Positions 17,407 to 27,203 of a stretch of DNA of 64,000 bases are shown here, piece by piece (within the stretch, counting starts at the first letter, position 1; each line of letters starts with the position of its first letter). The DNA is from Enterococcus_D entomosocium (GTDB lineage: Bacteria > Bacillota > Bacilli > Lactobacillales > Enterococcaceae). Made by a program: the position numbers and the translations under genes. The notes under the pieces are model-generated. The model searched no databases, was not told where the DNA came from, and saw only the letters and a program-made list of their open reading frames with translations. Location of the stretch: assembly GCF_030441895.1 (NCBI RefSeq), contig NZ_JARJAS010000005.1. One strand, written 5' to 3'.

Positions 17407-18780
17407 TTATGCATGAAAATACGTTTTTGCCAGTTCTTGATAAAGCGCGTGGTTCTGCGGATCAGGAACAAATTTTTCATCTGGCTGATCTTGCCGCACA
17501 ACAGAGCTTTTGTACAAATCATACAAGCCGAATATCGGTTCATTTTCATCGGAAAGATAACAGGTTAGCCCCAACACATCCGCGGTCATTTGACCTAATA
17601 GTTTTGTTTGAAAGAAACCACCACTTACAGTGACTGCCCCTTCCAACTGCGCCATTTGCTTTAATAAATCGATGTTCATCAGCATGCCTTCGAGGACTGC
17701 CCGTATCATATCTGAGCGATTGTGTTTCAGGGTCAAGCCAGAAAAGCCACCTGTGATTTCATTCGTCCAAAAGGGTGCCCGCTCGCCATTTAAATAGGGG
17801 GAAAAACGTAAACCGTTGCTGCCGATCGGTGATTCCTCCATGACTTGCGGCAGATAATGATAAAACCCATCAGGATCTTCTGATAAGGTCTCTTTTGCCC
17901 AAGCAAGCACACAACCGCCATTATTCGAAGGTGCCCCTACGACATAGAGGTCTTCTTGCAGATAGTAGCAAAAATTTTGTTTTTGGCGATCAAAGACCGT
18001 GGTCTCACTTACTTTACGAACCGCCGCACTGGTTCCGATCGTCAAGCTGTTGCGGATCCCTGTAGAAATATAGCCAGCATATGCTGCCAAACACCCATCG
18101 CTAGCCCCACACATCACTTCTACCTCAGGCTTCAAGCCACACCGCTGCGCCATCTCCTTGGTAATCAAAAAACGATCAGTCGGTGCACATAAAGGCGCTA
18201 ATTGGGCTTTTGAAAGGGATAAATAGTTGAGAATCTTTTGACTCCATTGCTTTTCTTTCAAAGAAAAAAGACCGGTCGCTGATGCGGTACTATAATCGAT
18301 CCGTGCTTGTCCGGTAAACAACGCCATTGCTAGTTCTTTTAAGCCTAACCATTTCGTCTCTTTGGAATATGAACCACTTGTTTGAAAATAAGCCAGTTTC
18401 GCAAAGGGAGACATCGCATGGATTGGTGTCCCTGTCTCTTCATAAAACGTTGCCGCCAGATCCGTTTGACGAAAGGCCGTCATCGTTTGATTCGCTTGAT
18501 TGTCTGACCAAATGTAAATTTCTTCTGCTGTCTCACCAGCCACTGGCATCAAACTGTGCATGGCGGTACTGAACCCGATCACTGTGATTGCCGCTTTTAA
18601 TTGAGTGGGAATCGTTGTGACACCACTGATTAATTGGCTACTGATCTGGGTCGCTGATTGGGTCTGTTTTAACCCGTGGCTATGGGTTTTGATTGGTAAT
18701 GACTGTGAGTAAATGATTTTCCGATCTTCAATGACCCCAAATTTTATGGCTGTTGTGCCGATATCAATCCCTAAAAACAT
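17407..18780 (-). CDS. FGGY-family carbohydrate kinase, probably gluconokinase
   Basis: A 457-residue sugar kinase with the N-terminal phosphate motif MFLGIDIGTTAIKFGVI, the GFSTAMHSLMPV block, the second ATP-site motif SLTIGTSAAVRK, and the FGGY C-terminal signature NGERAPFWTNEITGGFSGL. The MHSLMP segment is typical of the GntK branch of FGGY kinases. Xylulokinase-like activity is the alternative. The start at 18780 is chosen because AGGGAG lies seven bases before it; an in-frame upstream ATG lacks a site. It would turn gluconate into 6-phosphogluconate. Confidence 0.8.
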   Translation of the reverse strand: MFLGIDIGTTAIKFGVIEDRKIIYSQSLPIKTHSHGLKQTQSATQISSQLISGVTTIPTQLKAAITVIGFSTAMHSLMPVAGETAEEIYIWSDNQANQTMTAFRQTDLAATFYEETGTPIHAMSPFAKLAYFQTSGSYSKETKWLGLKELAMALFTGQARIDYSTASATGLFSLKEKQWSQKILNYLSLSKAQLAPLCAPTDRFLITKEMAQRCGLKPEVEVMCGASDGCLAAYAGYISTGIRNSLTIGTSAAVRKVSETTVFDRQKQNFCYYLQEDLYVVGAPSNNGGCVLAWAKETLSEDPDGFYHYLPQVMEESPIGSNGLRFSPYLNGERAPFWTNEITGGFSGLTLKHNRSDMIRAVLEGMLMNIDLLKQMAQLEGAVTVSGGFFQTKLLGQMTADVLGLTCYLSDENEPIFGLYDLYKSSVVRQDQPDEKFVPDPQNHALYQELAKTYFHA

Positions 18781-18917
18781 CGCATTGCTCCCTCTCATCT
18801 GATTCAATTAGCTTTATTCTACCATAGTTAGTGGCATATTCTAGCATACCTGTCTGATCGTTTTGTTGAGAAGACGTTTAGTGATGATTTTCTTCAGAGA
18901 AATATCCTTCCACAGCA

Positions 18918-18950
18918 AAAATAAAAAAAGAAAGATTCTCGGAGAATCTT
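18918..18950 (-). terminator. Terminator of the EIICB/GH4 operon
   Basis: Stem AAGATTCT/AGAATCTT (18932-18939, 18943-18950) with loop CGG. On the reverse strand it is followed by a long T tract (the A-rich run 18918-18931 on the plus strand). Confidence 0.8.
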
Positions 18951-18999
18951 CCTCTTTCCAGTTAGCCAATCAGCAAATGTTTCGCAAATGTGAAACAAA

Positions 19000-20334
19000 T
19001 CAAGACAATCCTGGCCAGTAATCACCATTTTCCGAGACCAAATCATCGAGTAACTCTTTGGCTACTTTTGCGCTAGGAATCGTTTTGGAAAGGCTTAACG
19101 CTTGCCACATTTTTTGATAGCTCTTTTCCACATATGCTTCGACCACTAATTTTTCCACAGTCACCTGTTGGAACATGAGCGCTTGTTGGAAGGCAGGAAT
19201 TTTTCCTTGAGTGAGGGCTTCTGGTCCATCAGAACCGACGATACATGGCACTTCCACCATGGCATCATCCGGGAAGTTCGCAATCGCGCCGTTGTTTTCC
19301 ACAATCATGACCATTCGCTCATGCGTATTAAAAGCGATGGCGCGTGCCAAATCAACGATAAAGGTTGCATGGGCATCAATCTCAAAAGCGATCCCTTCAG
19401 CAGATCCTTGTGCAGTGATCTTTTTGGCATGATCGAACACTCGTCTTTCCCGTCCTTCCATCACTTCATTGGAACGCGTATACTCTGGGTGTTCTTTCAT
19501 GTGTTCGTAGACGTAATCTGGGTATAAATAATACTTCAAGTACGTATTTGGCAGATATTCTGGTGTGAGAGCCAAGAGGTCTTTGGCTTTTTTGTGGGTG
19601 TCTTGCCAACTTGGGTCTGTATGTTGGGTATCCACTTCGATCTGCGTCAAATAGCCATGTTCTGCAACATAGTCACGTATGGTTTGAATGTACTCCGTGC
19701 CTTCTTTGTCTTTGACACTAGTCCACCAGCCAAAATGATTCAAGCCAAAGTAGCGAACTTCTAACTCTTCTGGCTGCTTGCCAATGATTTGCGACATGCG
19801 CCGCAACGTGCCCACGGGCATGTCACAGATATTCAGAACCTTTGACTCAGGACGCAAGACCCGACATGCTTCAGCTACGATTGCAGCCGGATTGGAATAA
19901 TTCAGCATCCAACAATCGGGGGAATACTTTTCCATGTAATCAATGATCTCCAGCATACCAGTGATGCTGCGCATCCCATAAGCGATCCCTCCTGGACCAC
20001 AGGTTTCTTGACCAAAGACGCCATGACGCAAGGGAACTTTTTCATCTTTTTCCCGCATATCATACTTTCCTACTCGGATATGCGCCATACAGAAATCGAC
20101 ATCGCTGAAGGCTTCCTCAGGATCCGTCGTAAATGAAAATTCGATTTGCGGTGCTTGTTCTTTTAATAAAATCGCCAGGGCTTCGCCGAGGATCGCTTGG
20201 CGTGCTTCATCATTGTCGTATAGTTTCAGCTTTCTTAAAGGAAAGCGTTCTTGATTGTCAAGCAGCATCATAACGATTCCCGGGGTAAAGGTACTGCCGC
20301 CCCCTGCGATCACTACTGAAAAATTTTTCATCAT
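19000..20334 (-). CDS. GH4 6-phospho-alpha-glucosidase (maltose-6'-phosphate glucosidase type)
   Basis: Hydrolyses 6-phospho-alpha-glucosides entering through the PTS. A 444-residue GH4 enzyme with the NAD-binding IAGGGSTFTPG at residues about 9-19, the GPGGIAYGMRS segment, the metal and catalytic NICDMPVG with Cys, the LNHFGWW histidine block, and the C-terminal VEKSYQKMWQALSLSKTIPS typical of GlvA/MalH. It needs NAD+ and a divalent metal. The start codon overlaps the EIICB stop (ATGA). Confidence 0.9.
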   Translation of the reverse strand: MMKNFSVVIAGGGSTFTPGIVMMLLDNQERFPLRKLKLYDNDEARQAILGEALAILLKEQAPQIEFSFTTDPEEAFSDVDFCMAHIRVGKYDMREKDEKVPLRHGVFGQETCGPGGIAYGMRSITGMLEIIDYMEKYSPDCWMLNYSNPAAIVAEACRVLRPESKVLNICDMPVGTLRRMSQIIGKQPEELEVRYFGLNHFGWWTSVKDKEGTEYIQTIRDYVAEHGYLTQIEVDTQHTDPSWQDTHKKAKDLLALTPEYLPNTYLKYYLYPDYVYEHMKEHPEYTRSNEVMEGRERRVFDHAKKITAQGSAEGIAFEIDAHATFIVDLARAIAFNTHERMVMIVENNGAIANFPDDAMVEVPCIVGSDGPEALTQGKIPAFQQALMFQQVTVEKLVVEAYVEKSYQKMWQALSLSKTIPSAKVAKELLDDLVSENGDYWPGLS

Positions 20335-21959
20335 TCAATCTCTCCTTCTCTTCCAAGATAATTTTCTAATTCTTCCCGCACTTTCGGCACAGTCAACCCG
20401 TAAACGACATGGACATTTTCACCATTTTTGATCACGCCTTTGGCTTGTGTTTCGTCTTTTAGTAGCGCTTCATCCACGAGTTCAGGATCCTTTAGTTTTA
20501 AACGTAAGCGGGTATAGCAGTTGTCGATGGTTTTGATATTGTCATCGCCACCTAGCGCTTTGGTGATGATTGCTGAGATACTTGTTTCACCAGTCGGACT
20601 AATGGCGGCTTGGTCACTCGCCATGACCCCGACACCTGCTCCAGCAAGTTGTTTTTCTTTGTACTCTTTCTTCGAATACAGTTTGGTCTCTGTCCCATCT
20701 TCTTCACGCCCGACCGTTTTCAAATTCAGTTTCGTGATCAAAAAGCGGAACAAGAAGTAATAAAGAAAGAAGAAGACGACTCCGACGATCAAGTACACTG
20801 GCCAGCGAGTTTTCTCGATCCCTAAGGGCAAGTTGTACAAAAGAAAGTCGATGAAGCCATTCGGTCCGATGGCGCGAGAACCAAAGAGATTTAACGCCAC
20901 CATGCTCAAGCCGCTAAGTGCAGAATGAATGACGAACAAAACAGGTGCCACGAACATAAAAGAAAATTCGATTGGTTCAGTCACACCTGCAATAAAGGAA
21001 GTGACGACAGCTGGAATCAAAATGGCTTTGACTTTGACTTTATTTTCTGGTTTTGCCGTTTGATACATCGCCAAACAGGCACCGATCAGTCCAAACATTT
21101 TTGAGATCCCACGAGCGTCCCAAATGACACTTTGCGATAATACGCGGACTGCTGGGTCAGCAATTTCCGCAAAATAAATATTTCGTGCCCCTTCAAAGAC
21201 TTGACCGCCAACTTCTGCGACACCGCCTAATGAAGTATACAAAAACGGCGTGTAGATCAAGTGATGCAAGCCAGTTGGAATCAATAAGCGTTCCAACATA
21301 CCGTACAAGAAGATGCCAAAGTTGCCCGTTTGTTGAATGATGCCGCCTAAACCGTCGATGCCAGTTTGTATTACTGGCCATATAAACGTGGAAACGATGG
21401 CTAATAACACGACGACCGGAATCAAGACAATAAAGACGAAGCGCGCGCCGCCATAAACTTGAAAGGCGTTGTTAAAGGTCGTATCGATAAAACGATTATG
21501 GATCAATGCTACGACGATCCCTAAAATGATCCCCAGAAAGACCCCCATATCCAACACTTGGATTCCTAAAACGATCGCTTGTCCTGAACCTTGAAGGGCA
21601 TCGGCTGGAACCAACATCCCCCGAAGTTCCATGAATTTATTCATGGCATTCAAGAAGACGAAATAACCTAACAACGCGGTAAATCCCGCTTCAGCTTTTT
21701 TCTTATTAGCTAACCCTAAAGCGATCCCGACACAAAAAATAATGCCCAAATTGGTTAAAATCGGTAATAAGGAAGCGGATAAGATACTACCAAAACCGGT
21801 GGTTATCGGATTATCCAAAAAGGGAAACTGCTCAAGCAAGCGGACATTTGTAAACACATTCCCAACGGCAATCAATATCCCTGCGATCGGCAAAATCAAG
21901 ACGGGCACAAACATTGCCTTGGAGAATTTCTGCATCGCATCCATCACTTTTTCTTTCAT
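20331..21959 (-). CDS. PTS alpha-glucoside EIICB component (GlvC/MalP type)
   Basis: Membrane permease that imports and phosphorylates an alpha-glucoside such as maltose or an isomer. The 542-residue protein has an EIIC domain with about ten membrane segments (residues 1-420) containing GVTEPIEFSFMFVAPVLF, then an EIIB domain whose phosphorylated Cys is in IDNCYTRLRLKLKDPE near residue 465. No EIIA domain is present, so a Glc-type EIIA must be supplied from elsewhere. The start at 21959 has AAGGAG eight bases before the ATG. Translationally coupled to the GH4 gene. Confidence 0.9.
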   Translation of the reverse strand: MKEKVMDAMQKFSKAMFVPVLILPIAGILIAVGNVFTNVRLLEQFPFLDNPITTGFGSILSASLLPILTNLGIIFCVGIALGLANKKKAEAGFTALLGYFVFLNAMNKFMELRGMLVPADALQGSGQAIVLGIQVLDMGVFLGIILGIVVALIHNRFIDTTFNNAFQVYGGARFVFIVLIPVVVLLAIVSTFIWPVIQTGIDGLGGIIQQTGNFGIFLYGMLERLLIPTGLHHLIYTPFLYTSLGGVAEVGGQVFEGARNIYFAEIADPAVRVLSQSVIWDARGISKMFGLIGACLAMYQTAKPENKVKVKAILIPAVVTSFIAGVTEPIEFSFMFVAPVLFVIHSALSGLSMVALNLFGSRAIGPNGFIDFLLYNLPLGIEKTRWPVYLIVGVVFFFLYYFLFRFLITKLNLKTVGREEDGTETKLYSKKEYKEKQLAGAGVGVMASDQAAISPTGETSISAIITKALGGDDNIKTIDNCYTRLRLKLKDPELVDEALLKDETQAKGVIKNGENVHVVYGLTVPKVREELENYLGREGEIE

Positions 21960-22023
21960 TGAGGAAACTCCTTTGTAATTGATTTGTAGGTTCATTATAG
22001 GAAACATTTGTTACTAATAGAAT

Positions 22024-22037
22024 AGCAAACGTTTTCA
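22024..22037. promoter_or_regulatory. CcpA cre site upstream of the PTS operon
   Basis: Reverse strand TGAAAACGTTTGCT matches the cre consensus TGWAANCGNTNWCA except for the last base. A TATAAT at about 21998-22003 lies between it and the EIICB start, so CcpA bound here would sit just upstream of the -35 region. Confidence 0.6.
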
Positions 22038-22111
22038 ATTCAATGCGTTTCAAAGATTGGAATGTGTTTCATCCTGTTTACTTCCTTGCTAGTGGTGAAT
22101 ACAAGCAACAA

Positions 22112-22145
22112 AAAAAGAGTGAATCAAGATTGATCCACTCTTTTT
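22112..22145 (-). terminator. Terminator of the ABC-importer operon
   Basis: AAAAAGAGTG pairs with CACTCTTTTT (22112-22121, 22136-22145) plus ATCA/TGAT inside, with one mismatch. The DUF624 stop codon is within the stem. Confidence 0.8.
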
Positions 22146-22702
22146 AGATGCAACACTTTTTGATAGAAATACAAGGGCCCAGACAGACAAAATAGATAGA
22201 AGATACCTGGTGCTGATTGCCATGTGAAGAAATAGCCGATCGCTGCTAGGACTAAGATTCCGATCCCTTTATGGTAGTGCATCATCGTAAAGAAAAAACT
22301 ACTACGAAAAAGGTCAAACAAGTTTTGCCGATCTTGCATTTTTGATTGCATCACATACAGGTTAATGTTGTAGGACAACAAAAAAGTAAGAAAAATGATG
22401 GTCAAAAAAGAGAAAAACAATGAATTCGTCAAAGTAGCAGAACGCCACAAGCTGAGTCCGCATAAAAATGAGAAGAGATTGAAGACCCCTAGTGGCAGAG
22501 TCTTCAATAACGCGCTTTTGCTATTTTTCAAAAAGGGTTTTAGCAGTTTTGCTTCAGGATGTTCGTAAGCATCGACCACTGCTCGCAAAGCGGCTGGAAA
22601 CGTGATGATCGGAAACGATACCACTAAAAACAAGAGATTCAATACCAGCATACGAAAAACGATTTCGCAAAGACGATAAAAACGACTCTCTAAAGCAAAC
22701 AT
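22124..22702 (-). CDS. DUF624 (YesL-type) membrane protein
   Basis: A protein of about 192 residues with five hydrophobic segments and the DUF624 pattern VVSFPIITFPAALRAVVDAY near the N-terminus. Function unknown; linked to CUT1 oligosaccharide importers. Start choice is uncertain: ATG at 22702 lies ten bases from AAAGGTG, while in-frame GTG codons at 22705 and 22711 are also possible. It is last in the operon LacI-ROK-permease-permease-binding protein-DUF624. Confidence 0.8.
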   Translation of the reverse strand: MFALESRFYRLCEIVFRMLVLNLLFLVVSFPIITFPAALRAVVDAYEHPEAKLLKPFLKNSKSALLKTLPLGVFNLFSFLCGLSLWRSATLTNSLFFSFLTIIFLTFLLSYNINLYVMQSKMQDRQNLFDLFRSSFFFTMMHYHKGIGILVLAAIGYFFTWQSAPGIFYLFCLSGPLYFYQKVLHLKRVDQS

Positions 22703-22717
22703 CACACTCACACACCT

Positions 22718-24361
22718 TTAGTTTAATTTTTCAATATTTTCAGCGATTTTCTCATTTCGGTAATCAACGATTGCTGACCATCCATTGTTTTCTCGTTCTT
22801 TTAGGTAGTCTTCCCAAATCTGACGGCCCGCTTCTTCCGAGTCTGCTTGAATAAAGTTGACCAACGCTTGCACTCTTGCTGTGTTGATGGAAGTGAGGTT
22901 TCTTGCTTCAGAACCGGTGCGAGGATCAATGTCTTCGATCTCAAAACGCGGCGCCAATTTGTCTTGCGACCATTCCACCATCTGCCGAATCGATGTTGCT
23001 GGTTTTTGTCCCATTTGAATAGCGTAATTGTCATTGCCAACAAACCAATAAGAACCTAAACCAATTTCCTTATCAAAGCGAGCAATATCAGAATTTCGTA
23101 ACGCTTCTGTTTCTTCTGAGTACTCAACCACGCCATCCACAAGATTGTATGTTTCCCCTTCGATACCAAAGGTAGTGACCATCGTGCCATACTCACTTGC
23201 TAAATACGTCAAAAGTTCCATGGCTTTTTGGGGTTCTTTTGTCGACGTCGTGATGAAGGTTTGTGTCCATCCACCAATATTTCCGCCAGTAAAAGTGGAA
23301 TCATCGCCATTCGAATTTTTCGGACCATCGACGGCAATATAGGTTTGCTCAGGATTACGGGCATTATTATCGGACATAAACTCATTGAGTCCCTTCGTAT
23401 TCGTATGCAGGTAAGCAAAATAACGCCCTTGTCCTAGTTTTTCCTTCATCGTGTTGTCATTATCTGAAAACTGGTCATTGTTGATGTATCCCTCATTGTA
23501 CGCTTTTCTAAATGTCTCGATCCAAGTGATGTACTCCTCATCAGCGTCACGATCATTGAATTGACCGTCTACACTTGGTGCGATACTGAGAAAGTCTTGC
23601 AAAGTACCACCATAGGCGCCATCCCCACCATTGGAAATATCTAGTGCAGTCGAAGCAAATGGGACTAGAGCTGCACCATCATCTGCTGTCGGAATTGCTT
23701 CTTTTGCCCGTTTTAACGCATCTAAAAATCCTTCTGGCGTCGACATATCGGGTTCACCTAACGCTTCGTAAATATCTTTGCGGACAATGAAAACTTGGTC
23801 TCCCACTACATTGCCGTCCTCATAATCTTGTGCAGTCGTGGAAAAGCTCGGGTATCCATAAATGTTGCCATCTTCTAAAGTAAACCATTGAACAGATTCC
23901 GGTTTCGCTGCATGTTCTAAGAAGTAAGGGTCATATTTTTCTGCCAAAAGATTCAATGGCAAGGCAAATTTTGTCGCTTCATTTGCAGCAGACAGGTTTT
24001 TATCGAAGGTCATGATATCTGGAAGATCGCCACCAGCTAGCATCGTATTAAGGTTCTCGTCATTTCCTGAAATAAATTCGACATTGATATTCATGTCTTC
24101 TTTGATTTTTCGCGTCACAGTGTCTTTGCCCCACCCCGGCTGAGCATACCAATCAAAATTGACATACCATTTTAAGGTAGCTTCATGGTCGGTGTCTTTT
24201 TGCCAGCTTGGTGTATCTTTGTCTGCTTCAAAGCGAGCTTCTGGCAGATCTTCTACCTCAGCAGCTCCTTTTGACTCGCTGCTGGAATTACCACAGGCAC
24301 CTAATACCATGACTGATGTACATACGAGACCGATCCCTAAAAATAATTTGCTTGCTTTCAT
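22718..24361 (-). CDS. Lipoprotein substrate-binding protein of a CUT1 oligosaccharide importer
   Basis: A 547-residue lipoprotein. The signal peptide ends in the lipobox VLGAC (Cys about residue 23), and a Ser/Glu-rich linker precedes the mature domain. The large size, motifs such as DWYAQPGWGKDTVTRKI and DKNLSAANEATKFALPLNLL, and the context match the LplA/YtcQ class that binds oligosaccharides. GGAGAG precedes the ATG. It is encoded after its two permeases. No ATPase gene is present, so a shared MsmK-type ATPase is assumed. The sugar is not defined; the neighbouring GH3 enzyme and ROK kinase suggest a beta-linked oligosaccharide (inference). Confidence 0.88.
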   Translation of the reverse strand: MKASKLFLGIGLVCTSVMVLGACGNSSSESKGAAEVEDLPEARFEADKDTPSWQKDTDHEATLKWYVNFDWYAQPGWGKDTVTRKIKEDMNINVEFISGNDENLNTMLAGGDLPDIMTFDKNLSAANEATKFALPLNLLAEKYDPYFLEHAAKPESVQWFTLEDGNIYGYPSFSTTAQDYEDGNVVGDQVFIVRKDIYEALGEPDMSTPEGFLDALKRAKEAIPTADDGAALVPFASTALDISNGGDGAYGGTLQDFLSIAPSVDGQFNDRDADEEYITWIETFRKAYNEGYINNDQFSDNDNTMKEKLGQGRYFAYLHTNTKGLNEFMSDNNARNPEQTYIAVDGPKNSNGDDSTFTGGNIGGWTQTFITTSTKEPQKAMELLTYLASEYGTMVTTFGIEGETYNLVDGVVEYSEETEALRNSDIARFDKEIGLGSYWFVGNDNYAIQMGQKPATSIRQMVEWSQDKLAPRFEIEDIDPRTGSEARNLTSINTARVQALVNFIQADSEEAGRQIWEDYLKERENNGWSAIVDYRNEKIAENIEKLN

Positions 24362-24379
24362 TTTTTTCTCTCCTTTTGT

Positions 24380-25255
24380 CTATTCTTTTACTGATCCAAG
24401 AGTCATCCCTTGAATAAAGTACTTTTGTAAAAATGGGTAGATCACGACGACAGGAACCGTCGTTACCACCATGGTTGCTAATTGCAATGACTGTGAAGTT
24501 GTATTTCTGACAACATTGGTTCCGGTCGCCACTGCGGGCGATAGATTTTCCGAAACGATCCGAAATAGTAGCATTTGTAAAGGATATAAACTACGATCAT
24601 CCACATAGATATTGGCGGTCATGTAGTCGTTCCACTGAAAGACGCCGTGGAATAATGCAATGGTTGCCAAAACTGGAAGGGACAATGGCAAAATGATTTT
24701 CACGAAAATAATAAAAGGATTGGCGCCATCCATCATGGCAGATTCTTCCAGCGAAAATGGAATGCTCCGGAAAAAATTCATCAAAATCACCATATCGTAA
24801 AAAGAAAATAAGACAGGAATGATGTAAACCCAAAAATTATTTAACAATCCTAATTCTTTGAATAAGAGAAAGGTTGGGATCATTCCTCCGGAAACGAACA
24901 TCGTTAAAATCCCCATGTTCATGTAGATTTTCCGTCCCATTAAGTTTCTGCGACTCATCCCATAGGCGACCATCGCCGTTAATGCCGTATGCAAAACAAC
25001 GCCAATCACTGTTTTTGCAACTGAGATAACAAAAGCTTTATAGATCGCAGAATCTTCAAAAACGGTGTAGTAACTTTCTAGTGAAAATTCCCGTGGCCAG
25101 AAATAGATCCCCCCTCTTGCGGCATCGGTTGCATCATTGAACGACAAAGCGACGATATTCCATAATGGCAACGCAATGATGGCTAAAAAGAACACCATGA
25201 AAATCACATTGGCGGTATTGAAGATCTTCTCATCTTTTGAAAATGTTTGTTTCAT
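24380..25255 (-). CDS. CUT1 ABC permease, YtcP/MalG-like
   Basis: A 291-residue membrane subunit with six predicted helices and the EAA loop EESAMMDGANPFIIFVKIIL. The C-terminus FLQKYFIQGMTLGSVKE is the typical YtcP ending and resembles that of the permease at 2649. AGGAGG precedes the ATG. Twelve bases separate it from the upstream permease gene. Confidence 0.9.
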   Translation of the reverse strand: MKQTFSKDEKIFNTANVIFMVFFLAIIALPLWNIVALSFNDATDAARGGIYFWPREFSLESYYTVFEDSAIYKAFVISVAKTVIGVVLHTALTAMVAYGMSRRNLMGRKIYMNMGILTMFVSGGMIPTFLLFKELGLLNNFWVYIIPVLFSFYDMVILMNFFRSIPFSLEESAMMDGANPFIIFVKIILPLSLPVLATIALFHGVFQWNDYMTANIYVDDRSLYPLQMLLFRIVSENLSPAVATGTNVVRNTTSQSLQLATMVVTTVPVVVIYPFLQKYFIQGMTLGSVKE

Positions 25256-25267
25256 ACTTTTCCTCCT

Positions 25268-26215
25268 CTAAAAGACTGATTCATCACTGATTTTTTTGGT
25301 CAAAAGATGACTTCCTACTACGAGGATCAAAGAAACAACCGACACAAACAGGCCAACGGCGGTCGCATAGGAGAAGTCTCCTTGTTGGATCCCCATTTTA
25401 TAGACAAATGAATTAATGACTTCACTGGACTGATAATTGACAGGGTTTTGTAAGACGAGTGTCTGATCGAGGTTTGAACCCAATAACCCACCCACTGACA
25501 AAACAAATGTCAAGGCGATAATATGACGGATCGAAGGAATCGTGATCCGCGTGATCTGCTGGAACTTCGTGGCGCCATCCATTCTAGCTGCTTCATAAAG
25601 AGCTGGATTGATCCCCGTCATAGCAGCGATGTATAAAATCGTATTCCAGCCAACTTCTTTCCAAATATCGGAAATGACTGCAATCGCCCAATATTTTTCG
25701 GGATCGGTCAAGAAGCGGATCGGTTCATCGATCAACCCAAAACCTAACAGTAAATTATTGACCAGACCGGTATCAGACAACCACGTAATAAACATGCCAC
25801 CTAAGATGACCCAAGAAAGAAAGTGCGGCAAATAAGACACCGTTTGAACGACCTTCTTCAAGCGCACATGAACGATTTCATTGATCAATACCGCTAAACC
25901 AATCGCCGCTGGAAAGCCAATCAGTAGTTTAAAAAAGCTGATGCCCAATGTATTACTCATCACCGTCCAAAACATTGAATCACTAAAAAATTCTTGAAAA
26001 TATTGAGTACCGACCCACTCCGCATTTGCGATCGAATCAAGAACTGAGTAATCTTTAAACGCGATAACGATCCCATACAATGGGATAAAATTAAAAATAA
26101 TCATCAAGATAATACCTGGCCAAACCATCGCTTGATAAAAGCTTTGGCTTTTTAGTTTTTGCAAAAATGACCTTTTCTGTGGGGTTGCTTTTAGCATGAC
26201 ACCTTTTGATTCCAT
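25268..26215 (-). CDS. CUT1 ABC permease, LplB-like
   Basis: A 315-residue membrane subunit with a short cytoplasmic N-terminus, six predicted helices and the EAA loop EAARMDGATKFQQITRITIP around residues 210-230. GGGTGG precedes the ATG. It forms the heterodimeric channel with the product of 24380-25255. Confidence 0.9.
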   Translation of the reverse strand: MESKGVMLKATPQKRSFLQKLKSQSFYQAMVWPGIILMIIFNFIPLYGIVIAFKDYSVLDSIANAEWVGTQYFQEFFSDSMFWTVMSNTLGISFFKLLIGFPAAIGLAVLINEIVHVRLKKVVQTVSYLPHFLSWVILGGMFITWLSDTGLVNNLLLGFGLIDEPIRFLTDPEKYWAIAVISDIWKEVGWNTILYIAAMTGINPALYEAARMDGATKFQQITRITIPSIRHIIALTFVLSVGGLLGSNLDQTLVLQNPVNYQSSEVINSFVYKMGIQQGDFSYATAVGLFVSVVSLILVVGSHLLTKKISDESVF

Positions 26216-26272
26216 TTTTCCACCCTTTCTAAAACGCTTACTTTTTCACCCAAAGGAAATACATGCTTTCCT

Positions 26273-27190
26273 TTATTGGTTCATCAATTGATAGACCGCA
26301 CCAATCATACCAGCATCATTTTTTAATTTTGCTCGTTGAATCGGTGCAATCGTGCGACCTTCTAAATAACCAATACTTTCATGGCGAGCTTTTAGCTGGC
26401 TCATGGTCTCTTCAAGCCTTGTCATGAAACCATCATTTTCACTGACCCCACCACCAACCAAAATCAGCTCGGGATCAAATGTACTGATCAAATTCAGTAA
26501 GCCCACTGATAAATCTTGGAAAAATTGAGCAATCACTTGGTTCGCTACTACTTCTCCTTGTTCTCCTCTCTGGAAGATCTCGACTGCATCTTGAGGCAGA
26601 TCACTTCGCCCTTGTTGCTGAAGTGCCAGTTGATACTGATGGCAAAGACCACCCACGATGGCTGCTCGTTGATTCAAGGAAACTGACTCTAGATTTCCCT
26701 GTTCAGGCAATGTGTCGATCAGCATCCACCCAAATTCACCTGCCATGCCATGACTGCCTCGATAGAGCTGATTGTTGACGATGATCCCGCCACCAATACC
26801 AGTTCCCACAACAAGACAAAGATAGTTCTCACAAGCCTGTGCATGCCCAAGCCATTTTTCAGCAATCGCTGCAGCATTGGCATCATTTTCAACAAGGACT
26901 GGCAGCTTGACACGTTTCTCTAATTCCAACTTTAGGTTGATTCCATAAAGCGGTTTGATTGATCCTGCCGTGATCATCGTGCCATCTTTTTGGATGATGC
27001 CCGGTGCGCTAATACCGACACCTTCGATCACTGCATCTTGCTGCAGCGATTCGATCAATGCTGTGATGGATTGCAAAAATTTTTCTTTTTCATGAATGGT
27101 TGGCATCTGTCCTTTCTTCACAATTTCACCCGTTCTCAAAATCACACCATATTTGATAGCCGTTCCTCCAACATCAATTCCAATAAACAT
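26273..27190 (-). CDS. ROK-family sugar kinase
   Basis: A 305-residue kinase with the N-terminal MFIGIDVGGTAIKYGVI phosphate motif, ENDANAAAIAEKWLG (catalytic Asp region), VVGTGIGGGIIVN and the ROK signature region beginning GSHGMAGEFGWML. The usual CXCGXXGC zinc motif after it is not present. Glucokinase is likely, to phosphorylate sugar released by the GH3 glycosidase, but another hexose is possible. The start at 27190 is set by GAGGGTG. It follows the LacI gene by 13 bp. Confidence 0.85.
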   Translation of the reverse strand: MFIGIDVGGTAIKYGVILRTGEIVKKGQMPTIHEKEKFLQSITALIESLQQDAVIEGVGISAPGIIQKDGTMITAGSIKPLYGINLKLELEKRVKLPVLVENDANAAAIAEKWLGHAQACENYLCLVVGTGIGGGIIVNNQLYRGSHGMAGEFGWMLIDTLPEQGNLESVSLNQRAAIVGGLCHQYQLALQQQGRSDLPQDAVEIFQRGEQGEVVANQVIAQFFQDLSVGLLNLISTFDPELILVGGGVSENDGFMTRLEETMSQLKARHESIGYLEGRTIAPIQRAKLKNDAGMIGAVYQLMNQ

Positions 27191-27203
27191 TGCTTCACCC
27201 TCA

